Shown here in pieces: positions 1 to 5,535 of a stretch of 5,763 bases of DNA (the first letter of the stretch is position 1; each line of letters begins with the position of its first letter). The stretch comes from Zoogloeaceae bacterium (lineage in GTDB: Bacteria; Pseudomonadota; Gammaproteobacteria; Burkholderiales; Rhodocyclaceae): the NCBI GenBank assembly GCA_031282665.1, contig JAITDH010000015.1, forward strand, positions 1 through 5,763, in the 5' to 3' direction. The position numbers were made by a program, and so were the translations under genes. A model generated the notes under the pieces. It was not told the DNA's origin and ran no database searches. It saw only the letters and a program-made list of their open reading frames with translations.

Positions 1-115
1 CCCTCGGCTCGACTTCGGCAAGACGAAAGATCAACAGCCACGCGGCATTGGTCAAGACGAGCAGGAATGCCGCCCAGAGAAAGATGTGGGCAAACAGGGA
101 ACGGGGCTTGGGCAT
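1..115 (-). CDS. Sensor histidine kinase, N-terminal fragment (EnvZ-like)
   Basis: Only the first 38 codons are in the window; the gene continues past the left edge. The start is the ATG at 115-113. The peptide begins MPKPRSLFAHIF, has a hydrophobic segment from about residue 11 to 30 (a first membrane helix), and then reads RLAEVEPR. A short basic N-terminus, one membrane helix, then an 'R-x-x-E-x-EPR(A)' stretch is typical of EnvZ-like, HAMP-containing sensor kinases of betaproteobacteria. Such proteins sense a periplasmic or membrane signal and phosphorylate a response regulator. No clear Shine-Dalgarno is visible before this ATG. An in-frame GTG at 184-182 is a weaker alternative start. 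The family call rests on 38 residues and is tentative; another one-helix-start membrane protein is possible. It is divergent from the flagellar operon. Confidence 0.55.
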   Translation of the reverse strand, partial: MPKPRSLFAHIFLWAAFLLVLTNAAWLLIFRLAEVEPR

Positions 116-203
116 GGGAGGGTGCCGGGAGAAAACCGATGCGGAGGAAAGGGGGAATATACGTGAAAAAGCGGCTATAGGCACGGACGCGTTGGTTTTG
201 GGG

Positions 204-530
204 GGGTGATTAAAAATGGAGGATGCCATACGAATGACTTTCCAGGCGAAGCACGAATATTTGCCGTCCCCTCCCCCGCTTGGCGGGGGAGGGTGCCCCG
301 GCAGGGGCAGGAGAGGGCGTCGTGCCATACGGCGCGTAGCGCCGCAAACTTCTTTCCTGCGTAACACGATCGCAAGACAAATATCCGGCGCTTTCGCGCC
401 GCGTGGAACGGCTCCCTCTCCTGGCCCTGCCGGGCCACCCCTCTCCCCCCAAGGGGGCGAGGGGACGGCAAGCGGCGGCACTTCGCCTGGAGAATTATTG
501 ATATAGCATCATCCACTTTTAATTGCACCC
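204..530. repeat. 327-bp imperfect palindrome, MITE-like
   Basis: The left arm (204-361) and right arm (371-530) are inverted copies along almost their whole length, around a 9-base loop at 362-370. Matching blocks pair at constant coordinate sums of about 731-734. They are GGGTG (204-208) with CACCC (526-530), CCAGGCGAAG (242-251) with its complement at 481-490, TTGCCGTCCCC (261-271) with 461-471, and GGCGC-rich small hairpins at 331-343 and 387-400. No transposase is present. The layout fits a non-autonomous, MITE-like intergenic repeat that could form a large hairpin or cruciform. Both strands carry spurious ORFs rich in Pro, Gly and Arg. It lies between the divergent kinase and fliK genes. 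No target-site duplication is obvious. Confidence 0.8.
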
Positions 531-645
531 GAGGACAGAAGACAGAGCGGCCGCTGGCGCGGCCTTTGTCGTCTGTGATCTGTAGTCAGAAGACCCGCGC
601 TAACTGGTTACAGAACACAAAGCGAGCGCTCTGCCCTCTGTCCTC
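531..645. repeat. Small inverted repeat with GAGGACAGA arms
   Basis: The 19-base arm at 531-549 (GAGGACAGAAGACAGAGCG) matches the reverse complement of 627-645 at 17 of 19 positions. Partial similarity continues inward: GGCCTTTGTC on the left against the complement of CACAAAGCGAG on the right. It begins directly at the end of the 327-bp palindrome, so the two elements abut. Purine-rich GACAGA repeats of this kind are usually degenerate intergenic sequence. Nothing in it looks coding. Confidence 0.55.
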
Positions 646-662
646 TGCCCTCTGCCCTCTGG
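629..662 (+). repeat. CTCTGYC heptamer tandem array
   Basis: Nearly five tandem copies of a 7-base unit are present: CTCTGCC, CTCTGTC, CTCTGCC, CTCTGCC, then CTCTGG. The first copies are also part of the right arm of the 531-645 inverted repeat. The final partial copy runs into the TGG of the sigma-54 promoter. Short arrays like this can change copy number by replication slippage. Confidence 0.8.
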
Positions 663-675
663 TATGGCCCTTGCT
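660..675 (+). promoter_or_regulatory. Sigma-54 (RpoN) -24/-12 promoter for fliK operon
   Basis: The sequence TGGTATGGCCCTTGCT fits the consensus TGGYAYR-N4-TTGCW. The invariant GG is at 661-662 and the invariant GC at 673-674, with the required 10 bases between them. Transcription would start near 685-687, about 28 bases before the fliK ATG. Sigma-54 promoters with a FlrC/FleR-type enhancer-binding activator drive mid-class flagellar genes in bacteria such as Vibrio and Pseudomonas. That this operon is under the same control is inferred. No activator site was identified. Confidence 0.75.
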
Positions 676-713
676 TCAAGAGGGCAGGCAATGACTTCAA
701 AACAGGAAAAATC

Positions 714-1943
714 ATGACTATTACGCTGGTTTCCGCTTTGGCCGCGCTTCTTGGCGAGCAGGGCGCGGCAAGCCAGGTTGCCGCAAGAGGCGACAGAGGT
801 GAGGGCGGCGAATTCGCCGACCTGTTCTCTCTCTTGTCGGGCTTGCCGGAGGAGGAAAATCTTTTGGCGGGCACTCTGCCGGACGCCGACAATCCCGATG
901 GGCTTTTGATAGACGCGGGTATCGCGGCGCTGTCCGAGTTGCTGCAACCTTCGACGAAGGGCAAGAGCGGGCCGGAAAATCTGCCCGAAGCCTTGAGCGC
1001 CCTGCTGCGCGAGAAAAGAAAGGAAAAAAGCCTGGCGGCCGGTGACGAGGGAGAAGAGGAAAATATCATCGCGCTGGGCGCGCTTTCCACGCCGGTCGAA
1101 ACCACCGGATCGCGGCTGGCCGAACTGGCCGCGGCCCAATCATCCCAATCGTTCCAGGAACGGCAGGCGGACGGAACGTCCTGGCTGCCAGCGGGAAAGG
1201 ACGGGGCGGAAGAAAACCGGGATCTGCTTGCCGGACGTGACATGACGGCGGGAAAGAATTTGCCGTCCGGCGCGGCAAATCTTGCCGTGGAGAATCCCCG
1301 CGCCCTTGCCGCTCTTGCCACCTCTGCCGCTTCTGCCATTTCCGCCGATACGGAAGCGGGCAATCGGGATTTCAGCCAGTTGCTGCGCGACTTGCATGGT
1401 TTGCAGGGCGAGGCGCAGGCCGCGAGAGGCGCGGGACAGGGCAATCGCGCGGCGTCTGCGGCGATTCCCGTGCCGGTTTCCTCGCCGGCTTGGGGCGAGC
1501 GGCTGGGCGAGCAGATTGTCTGGATGAGCAGGAATGACGTGCAACGGGCGGAGTTGAAACTCAACCCCGCGCATCTGGGGCCGCTTTCGATCACCCTTCG
1601 CCTGGAGGGGGAAAAGGCAACGGCCAATTTTACCTCGGCGACGCCGGAGGTCCGCCTGGCGATCGAAGAAGCCATGCCGCGCTTGCGTGAAATGCTCGCC
1701 GCCGCCGGGGTGTCCCTGACCCAGGCCGATGTCGGCGAACAGCCCCGCCAGGAATCGTCCGCCCATGAAATGGCGCGGCAACACGGACAGGATGGGCAGG
1801 CGAATCAGGAAGAATCCGGGGATGATCGTTCGCATGGCGGGAAGCCGCATGAAACGACTATACTGACGGATGTTCCAGGCATGGATGAAGCCTTTTTCCC
1901 GCGTTCCAGGCGTGGAATCGGCATGGTCGATCTGTTCGCCTGA
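714..1943 (+). CDS. fliK: Flagellar hook-length control protein FliK
   Basis: This 409-residue protein is about the usual FliK length. FliK is a secreted molecular ruler that measures the hook and, through its C-terminal domain, switches FlhB in the export gate from hook to filament substrates. Residues 1 to about 250 are low-complexity, rich in Ala, Gly, Glu and Ser, as is normal for the poorly conserved ruler part. The hook-length control domain covers about residues 257-345. It contains the diagnostic LKLNPAHLGPLSI at 281-293, preceded by WGERLGEQIVW at 260-270. The tail after residue 345 is rich in Gln, Glu and His. The ATG at 714 is preceded by AGGAAA at 704-709. It is the first gene of fliK-fliL-fliM-fliN and sits directly behind a sigma-54 promoter. 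The family call relies mainly on the C-terminal domain and the neighbours. Confidence 0.93.
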   Translation: MTITLVSALAALLGEQGAASQVAARGDRGEGGEFADLFSLLSGLPEEENLLAGTLPDADNPDGLLIDAGIAALSELLQPSTKGKSGPENLPEALSALLREKRKEKSLAAGDEGEEENIIALGALSTPVETTGSRLAELAAAQSSQSFQERQADGTSWLPAGKDGAEENRDLLAGRDMTAGKNLPSGAANLAVENPRALAALATSAASAISADTEAGNRDFSQLLRDLHGLQGEAQAARGAGQGNRAASAAIPVPVSSPAWGERLGEQIVWMSRNDVQRAELKLNPAHLGPLSITLRLEGEKATANFTSATPEVRLAIEEAMPRLREMLAAAGVSLTQADVGEQPRQESSAHEMARQHGQDGQANQEESGDDRSHGGKPHETTILTDVPGMDEAFFPRSRRGIGMVDLFA

Positions 1944-1994
1944 AATTCGCCCATCGCAAAGACATAGGAATTTTTCCGGACGAGGAGAGAGAAG

Positions 1995-2540
1995 ATGCCC
2001 AAGGATACGCCGCCGCCACCGCCGACAGAGGTCGCGCCGAAAAAAAGCAAGAAGCTCGTCATCATCGTGCTGGCGACGACCGTGCTGCTCTTCATCATCG
2101 TCGGTGTCGGGGCGGTTTTCCTGCTCTCGCATGGAGGTGACGAGGAGGACGAGGAAGACGCGCCGGAAGAAGTCCAGAAATCGAAGAAAAAAAACAGCAA
2201 CGCGCCGCCGATCTTTGTCAATCTCGATCCGTTTACCGTCAATCTGAGGCCGGACGAGAACGGCGAGGGTTTCTACATGCAGGTGGAAATCTCCCTGGAA
2301 GTCGACGATCTGGAAGCGGACGCCCTCCTGAAAAGCCTGATGCCGCGCATCCGCAACAACCTGACCCTGATCCTGTCGGACAAGAAATCTTCCGACCTGG
2401 TCAGCAAGGAGGGCAAGCAGGCGCTGGCCAACGAGATCCGGGACGAGATCAACGGTATCATCGGCCAGCCCGCGGGCAAGGACAGACCGCCGCAAGGCCC
2501 GGTTGAATCCGTGCTGTTTACCCGCCTCATCATCCAGTAA
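1995..2540 (+). CDS. fliL: Flagellar basal body-associated protein FliL
   Basis: FliL is a 181-residue single-pass inner-membrane protein. It surrounds or supports the MotAB stator near the basal body and affects torque and swarming. The sequence shows a short cytoplasmic N-terminus with a run of five prolines (residues 6-10) and basic residues, then a membrane helix at about 21-44. A charged linker follows, acidic (DEEDEEDAPEE) then basic (KSKKK). The periplasmic domain from about residue 69 has the family signatures VNLDPFTVNL, PRIRNNLTLILSDK, SKEGKQAL, and a C-terminal PVESVLFTRLIIQ. The start is supported by AGGAG at 1983-1987, seven bases upstream. It begins 51 bases after the fliK stop and ends 17 bases before fliM, consistent with one transcript. 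Confidence 0.95.
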   Translation: MPKDTPPPPPTEVAPKKSKKLVIIVLATTVLLFIIVGVGAVFLLSHGGDEEDEEDAPEEVQKSKKKNSNAPPIFVNLDPFTVNLRPDENGEGFYMQVEISLEVDDLEADALLKSLMPRIRNNLTLILSDKKSSDLVSKEGKQALANEIRDEINGIIGQPAGKDRPPQGPVESVLFTRLIIQ

Positions 2541-2557
2541 CATCGCGGAGACGAGCC

Positions 2558-3622
2558 ATGGCCGGTGATTTTCTCTCCCAGGAAGAAGTCGATGCGCTCC
2601 TCAAGGGCGTGACGGGGGAAGAGGACGAGCCCGAGGAGGTCGCGGAAGACAAGGGAGGCGTCCGACCCTACAACCTGGGAACGCAGGAACGCATCGTGCG
2701 CGGGCGGATGCCCACGCTGGAACTGGTCAACGAACGTTTTGCCCGCTACCTGCGCATCGGGATCTTCAACTACATCCACCGGCCCGTCGAAGTTTCCGTC
2801 GGGCCGATCCGGGTGCAGAAATACAGCGAATTCATCCGCAACCTGGTCGTGCCGACCAACCTCAACCTGGTTTCCGTCAAGCCCCTGCGCGGCACGGCGC
2901 TGTTCGTCTTCGATCCCAGCCTGGTATTCCTGGTGGTGGACAACATGTTCGGCGGCGACGGGCGCTTTCATTCCCGCGTCGAGGGGCGCGATTTCACCGC
3001 GACGGAACAGCGCATCATCCAGGGCCTGCTCGGTGTGGTGTTCAAGGATTACGGCCTTTCCTGGAAGCCGGTGTTCGAGATCCATCTCGAATACATCCGC
3101 TCGGAAATGAACTCGCAGTTCGCCAATATCGCCACCCCGTCGGAGATCGTCATTTCCACCACATTCACCCTCGAATTCGGCGGCGCGACGGCGGATATGC
3201 ACATCTGCTTCCCCTATTCGATGATCGAGCCGATCCGCGACCTGCTCTACAGCACCATGCAGAGCGACCAGGTTTCCCTCGACAAGCGCTGGACCAGCAC
3301 CCTGCGCCGACAATTGCAGAATGCCGAGGTCGAACTGGTCGCGCAACTGGGCTCGGCTTCCATTACCCTGCGGCAGATCCTCGGCCTGAAAGTGGGCGAC
3401 ATCGTGCCGATCGACATTCCCGATGTCCTGCAAGTGGTCGTGGACCATATCGTGCTGATGGAATGCCGCTACGGACAGCAGCGAGGTCAATACGCGCTGA
3501 AAGTCGAGCGTTTCACCCCGATGGAACCCTCCGACGCCCCTGTGGAAATCCCGCGCCTGGTCGATTCCCCCGGATCCGAGCCTGCCGAAAATGCCTTGAA
3601 AGGAGAATCGAAAGATGGCTGA
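2558..3622 (+). CDS. fliM: Flagellar motor switch protein FliM
   Basis: FliM is the C-ring protein that binds phospho-CheY and reverses motor rotation. It bridges FliG and FliN at the cytoplasmic face of the basal body. The 354-residue product has the N-terminal CheY-P-binding peptide LSQEEVDALL at residues 6-15, then an acidic linker. The middle CheC-like domain spans about 40-230. It includes PTNLNLVSVKPLRGTALFVFD around 99-119, and FGGDGR at 131-136 matches the conserved GGxG motif that contacts FliG. The C-terminal SpoA domain at about 255-325 mediates FliN binding. GGAGA at 2547-2551 precedes the ATG. The 3' end overlaps fliN by 8 bases, which suggests coupled translation of the two partners. 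All key motifs are intact. Confidence 0.97.
   Translation: MAGDFLSQEEVDALLKGVTGEEDEPEEVAEDKGGVRPYNLGTQERIVRGRMPTLELVNERFARYLRIGIFNYIHRPVEVSVGPIRVQKYSEFIRNLVVPTNLNLVSVKPLRGTALFVFDPSLVFLVVDNMFGGDGRFHSRVEGRDFTATEQRIIQGLLGVVFKDYGLSWKPVFEIHLEYIRSEMNSQFANIATPSEIVISTTFTLEFGGATADMHICFPYSMIEPIRDLLYSTMQSDQVSLDKRWTSTLRRQLQNAEVELVAQLGSASITLRQILGLKVGDIVPIDIPDVLQVVVDHIVLMECRYGQQRGQYALKVERFTPMEPSDAPVEIPRLVDSPGSEPAENALKGESKDG
3601..3605 (+). promoter_or_regulatory. fliN Shine-Dalgarno inside fliM
   Basis: AGGAG lies within the last codons of fliM, nine bases before the fliN ATG. It fixes the fliN start and, with the 8-base overlap, points to translational coupling of FliM and FliN. Confidence 0.75.
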
Positions 3623-4130
3623 CGACGAACTTTCCGACGCCCTGGCCAGCATGGGCATGAACGCCGACGACATGCCCGCCGGGAACACCGAAAACACGAC
3701 GGAGACGGCGGACGACGCGATTTCCGCGGACGACTGGGCGGCGGCCATGGCCGAGCAGGAGGTGGCCGATCAGGCCACCGCCGCCGCCGAGCAGGTGTCC
3801 AAGCCCGCCGGCGCCCAGCCCGCCAACATCTTCCCCTCCTTCTCCGACCCGGGCAGCGAGAGCATGATGAACGAGCTGGACATCATTCTCGACATTCCCG
3901 TGCAACTGACGGTCGAACTGGGGCGCACCAAGATCACCATCAAGAACCTCCTGCAACTGGCGCATGGATCGGTGGTGGAACTCGACGCCATGGCGGGCGA
4001 GCCGATGGACGTGCTGATCAACGGCACTCTGATCGCGCAGGGCGAGGTGGTGGTGGTCAACGACAAATTCGGCATCCGCCTGACCGACATCATCACGCCC
4101 TCGGAACGCATGAAGAAACTGGGACGCTGA
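3615..4130 (+). CDS. fliN: Flagellar motor switch protein FliN
   Basis: FliN forms the base of the C-ring with FliM and helps dock the FliH-FliI export ATPase complex. The 171-residue protein has an acidic, Ala-rich N-terminal region (residues 1 to about 80) that includes DDWAAAMAEQ at 39-48. The latter resembles the short N-terminal motif of other FliN proteins. The SpoA domain follows at about 88-162: ILDIPVQLTVELGRTKITIKNLL first, then ALINGTLI-like VLINGTLIAQGEVVVVNDKFGIRL. It is longer than the roughly 137-residue enterobacterial protein because of the N-terminal region. AGGAG at 3601-3605, inside fliM, lies nine bases before the ATG. The start overlaps the fliM stop by 8 bases. No fliO follows, so the operon appears to end here. 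Confidence 0.96.
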   Translation: MADDELSDALASMGMNADDMPAGNTENTTETADDAISADDWAAAMAEQEVADQATAAAEQVSKPAGAQPANIFPSFSDPGSESMMNELDIILDIPVQLTVELGRTKITIKNLLQLAHGSVVELDAMAGEPMDVLINGTLIAQGEVVVVNDKFGIRLTDIITPSERMKKLGR

Positions 4131-4152
4131 TGGGCGCGTGGCGTCGGGGTTC

Positions 4153-4171
4153 GGGCGGCAGACTGCCGCCC
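4153..4171. terminator. GC-rich hairpin after fliN, possible terminator
   Basis: GGGCGGCA (4153-4160) and TGCCGCCC (4164-4171) form a perfect 8-bp stem with a 3-base loop, 22 bases after the fliN stop. The stem could stop or slow transcription and protect the fliKLMN mRNA. No U-run follows, so it is not a standard intrinsic terminator. It also resembles widespread GGGCGGC intergenic repeats. A second, weaker palindrome, TCGGTA-GA-TACCGA, is at 4211-4224. The rest of 4131-4269 shows nothing else recognisable. Confidence 0.35.
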
Positions 4172-4269
4172 CTACGATTGGATTGTCGGCCCGCGGGGCT
4201 CGATAATGGTTCGGTAGATACCGAGCCGCGCCTCCTGTAGCTCTTGTAGTAAATACCTGCTGTTATTTT

Positions 4270-5004
4270 TCAAGGTTTCTTTAGATATTTTGCATCTAAA
4301 AGCATTGCGTGTTCTTCTGAATCGGAAAATTGAATAAGCACAACATGTGGCGAGTCCAGAAAAATCGTTTTTACAACCCCCAATCCATACTTGGCGTGTC
4401 GCAAGGAATCTCCAACTTTTACATTTCCAATTCCAGGTATGTCAACTTCTGTGACAGTCTCCTCTGTGTCCGGAATTTCATTTGCTGATTTGTAATATGG
4501 GGCGTATTTGTTCCACATTTTTGGAAATTTTTCCTTCATTACCCCCTCGGTATACATCTGCCAATCAAAATTTGTCGAATCGTTCCCTGCTGCAGACAGG
4601 TCCAATCGACGTAATGCCTCGTACAGATCCTCCCCGGTCTTCTCCTTGTATACGTCAGGCGCTATATAGCAGAAACTTTCGTTGTCAACCACGGGCCTTC
4701 CCTCGGAAAGTGGAATTTCCATTTCCGCCAAATTATCCGGGTTGTTCAACGCTCGTTCGAACGTTTCTCGTCCTTGTGATATGAGCCAACATCTGAAATA
4801 TTCGAAACAATCATCCGAGCAACGGCCAGCATTCAATAAGTCCGCCACGGCCCAAAGATCGCCAGTGTCGCTTTCATGCATTCGTTCCTGAAATTGCATG
4901 TAAAAATCAAGCACTGTTTCCCGATCCCTGGAAAAAAGAATACTGCGCAAGCCATCATTGTTGCCAGCAAGTTCAACTATTTCCCAGAATTGGTACTTAT
5001 CCAT
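4270..5004 (-). CDS. DUF4240-domain protein with UvrD-C/Tudor-like tail
   Basis: The function is unknown. From the ATG at 5004 the product is 244 residues. It begins MDKYQFWEIVE, as DUF4240 proteins usually do. It carries the family core: DLWAVADLLNAGRCSDD followed by YFRCWLISQGRETFERAL (about 49-86), then a Pro/Asp segment and FPKMWNKY near 160-167. A separate C-terminal part (about 189-244) reads VGDSLRHAKYGLGVV, then VVLIQFSDSEEHAMLL. This resembles the small Tudor/SH3-like beta-barrel at the C-terminus of UvrD/PcrA helicases. GGAGG at 5014-5010 lies five bases before this ATG. A longer frame from ATG 5076 adds 24 residues and also has a possible ribosome site. The gene is visibly AT-richer than its neighbours and runs opposite to the flagellar operon, which suggests acquisition. 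It lies just downstream of tRNA-Ser on the same strand. Confidence 0.8.
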   Translation of the reverse strand: MDKYQFWEIVELAGNNDGLRSILFSRDRETVLDFYMQFQERMHESDTGDLWAVADLLNAGRCSDDCFEYFRCWLISQGRETFERALNNPDNLAEMEIPLSEGRPVVDNESFCYIAPDVYKEKTGEDLYEALRRLDLSAAGNDSTNFDWQMYTEGVMKEKFPKMWNKYAPYYKSANEIPDTEETVTEVDIPGIGNVKVGDSLRHAKYGLGVVKTIFLDSPHVVLIQFSDSEEHAMLLDAKYLKKP

Positions 5005-5009
5005 CCCAT

Positions 5010-5014
5010 CCTCC
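5010..5014 (-). promoter_or_regulatory. Shine-Dalgarno deciding the DUF4240 start
   Basis: On the minus strand GGAGG stands five bases before the ATG at 5004-5002. This supports the start at MDKYQFW over the upstream ATG at 5076, whose GAGG-type site (AGTGTGAGGGATGATAT) is weaker. Confidence 0.6.
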
Positions 5015-5124
5015 AGGCTACAAGCCTCCAACAATACATAGAGCATTCCGATATAAATCAGTTTGCTGACACGCATATATCATCCCTCACACTTGCGGCT
5101 CATCAAGCACCATGCCTGACAGGC

Positions 5125-5212
5125 TGGAGGAAGAGGTGGGATTCGAACCCACGGATGGTCGCCCATCGCCGGTTTTCAAGACCGGTGCATTCAACCACTC
5201 TGCCACTCTTCC
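5125..5212 (-). tRNA. tRNA-Ser (anticodon UGA)
   Basis: The reverse strand folds as a complete class II tRNA. The acceptor stem is GGAAGAG (5212-5206) with CTCTTCC (5135-5129). The anticodon stem CCGGT/ACCGG closes the loop CTTGAAA, with anticodon TGA at 5178-5176, which reads UCN serine codons. The long variable arm GATGG-GCGA-CCATC is characteristic of tRNA-Ser. The T arm is GTGGG-TTCGAAT-CCCAC (5152-5136). The 3' CCA is encoded at 5127-5125. The discriminator base is T (5128), where bacterial tRNA-Ser normally has G. It decodes UCA and probably other UCN codons. Confidence 0.95.
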
Positions 5213-5243
5213 CGTCATCGCCGCAAGCCAGCCAAGGAGGTGG

Positions 5244-5271
5244 ATTCTAGCATATCCAGATGGCCTTGCAA
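5244..5271 (-). promoter_or_regulatory. Sigma-70-type promoter for tRNA-Ser
   Basis: On the minus strand a -35 box TTGCAA (5271-5266, 4 of 6 matches to TTGACA) and a -10 box TAGAAT (5249-5244, 5 of 6 to TATAAT) are separated by 16 bases. The -10 box is preceded by TGC, an extended -10 feature. Transcription would start near 5237, about 25 bases before the mature tRNA 5' end. Placement and strength fit a dedicated tRNA promoter. Confidence 0.65.
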
Positions 5272-5280
5272 TTTGCCCTG

Positions 5281-5300
5281 TCGTTCCAGATCGTTCCAGA
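5281..5300. repeat. Tandem 10-bp duplication
   Basis: TCGTTCCAGA occurs twice back to back, at 5281-5290 and 5291-5300. It lies just upstream (minus-strand sense) of the tRNA-Ser promoter. The role is unknown. Confidence 0.7.
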
Positions 5301-5314
5301 AATCGAACCTCCAA

Positions 5315-5515
5315 CGCCTCGCAATGACGAGGCGGGAGATGTGGCGTCGGTTTCGTGGGTTTCGTAGGTTGGATAAGCGAAGCGCAATCCGACATTCGTT
5401 TACACCGATGCGCAGCATCGCAAATCAAAAACAGCGGCGCAAGCGCCGGTGTGAACGAATGTCGGATTACGCCTTCGGCTCATCCAACCTACAAAACCAC
5501 GCGCGCCTCGCAATG
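5315..5515. repeat. 12-bp direct repeats bracketing a palindromic element
   Basis: CGCCTCGCAATG occurs exactly at 5315-5326 and 5504-5515, on either side of the palindrome at 5354-5501. The left copy is also part of a 6-bp-stem hairpin, GCCTCG-CAATGA-CGAGGC (5316-5333). The motif resembles the common CGTCATTGCGAGG intergenic repeat. The two copies may be independent repeat remnants rather than a target-site duplication, because 27 bases separate the left copy from the palindrome. Confidence 0.6.
5354..5501. repeat. 148-bp ERIC-style palindromic element
   Basis: The left arm starts CGTGGGTTTCGTAGGTTGGA (5354-5373) and continues to about 5406. It matches the reverse complement of the right arm (about 5449-5501) with few differences. 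Shared blocks include GTAGGTTGGAT, AATCCGACATTCGTT and CACC. Two inner hairpins, GATGC-GCA-GCATC (5407-5419) and CGGCGC-AA-GCGCCG (5435-5448), sit symmetrically around an A-rich centre. There is no coding capacity. The GTAGGTTGGAT...AATCCGACA family is a common intergenic repeat in proteobacteria. Between tyrS and tRNA-Ser it could fold in mRNA and limit read-through from tyrS. Confidence 0.8.
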
Positions 5516-5535
5516 TTCCCCGCTTCGATCGACGC

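Noticed and set aside
175..528. Overlapping small ORFs on both strands (175-528 and 210-452 minus, 216-506 plus)
   Set aside because: They lie entirely within or on the palindromic repeat, are Pro/Gly/Arg-rich, and are mirror translations of its two arms. They are typical spurious ORFs of an intergenic repeat.
629..662. CRISPR-like array
   Set aside because: Contiguous 7-base repeats without spacers; a simple tandem repeat.
600..1675. Minus-strand ORFs of 179 and 355 residues antisense to fliK
   Set aside because: Low-complexity Ala/Ser/Arg translations opposite a well-supported fliK; explained by high GC content leaving the opposite frames open.
1140..3748. Long minus-strand ORFs of 467 and 491 residues antisense to fliK-fliL-fliM
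   Set aside because: They span several real plus-strand genes whose motifs are unambiguous, and they show no recognisable domain. High-GC antisense shadows.
4482..4891. Plus-strand ORFs of 100 and 69 residues inside the DUF4240 gene
   Set aside because: Antisense to a gene with clear family motifs and a good ribosome binding site; no recognisable features.
5087..5428. ORFs covering the tRNA-Ser region (5112-5327 plus, 5087-5428 minus)
   Set aside because: Translations of a tRNA gene and the neighbouring repeat; the VGFEPTDGRP-type peptide is a known artefact of tRNA-Ser sequence.
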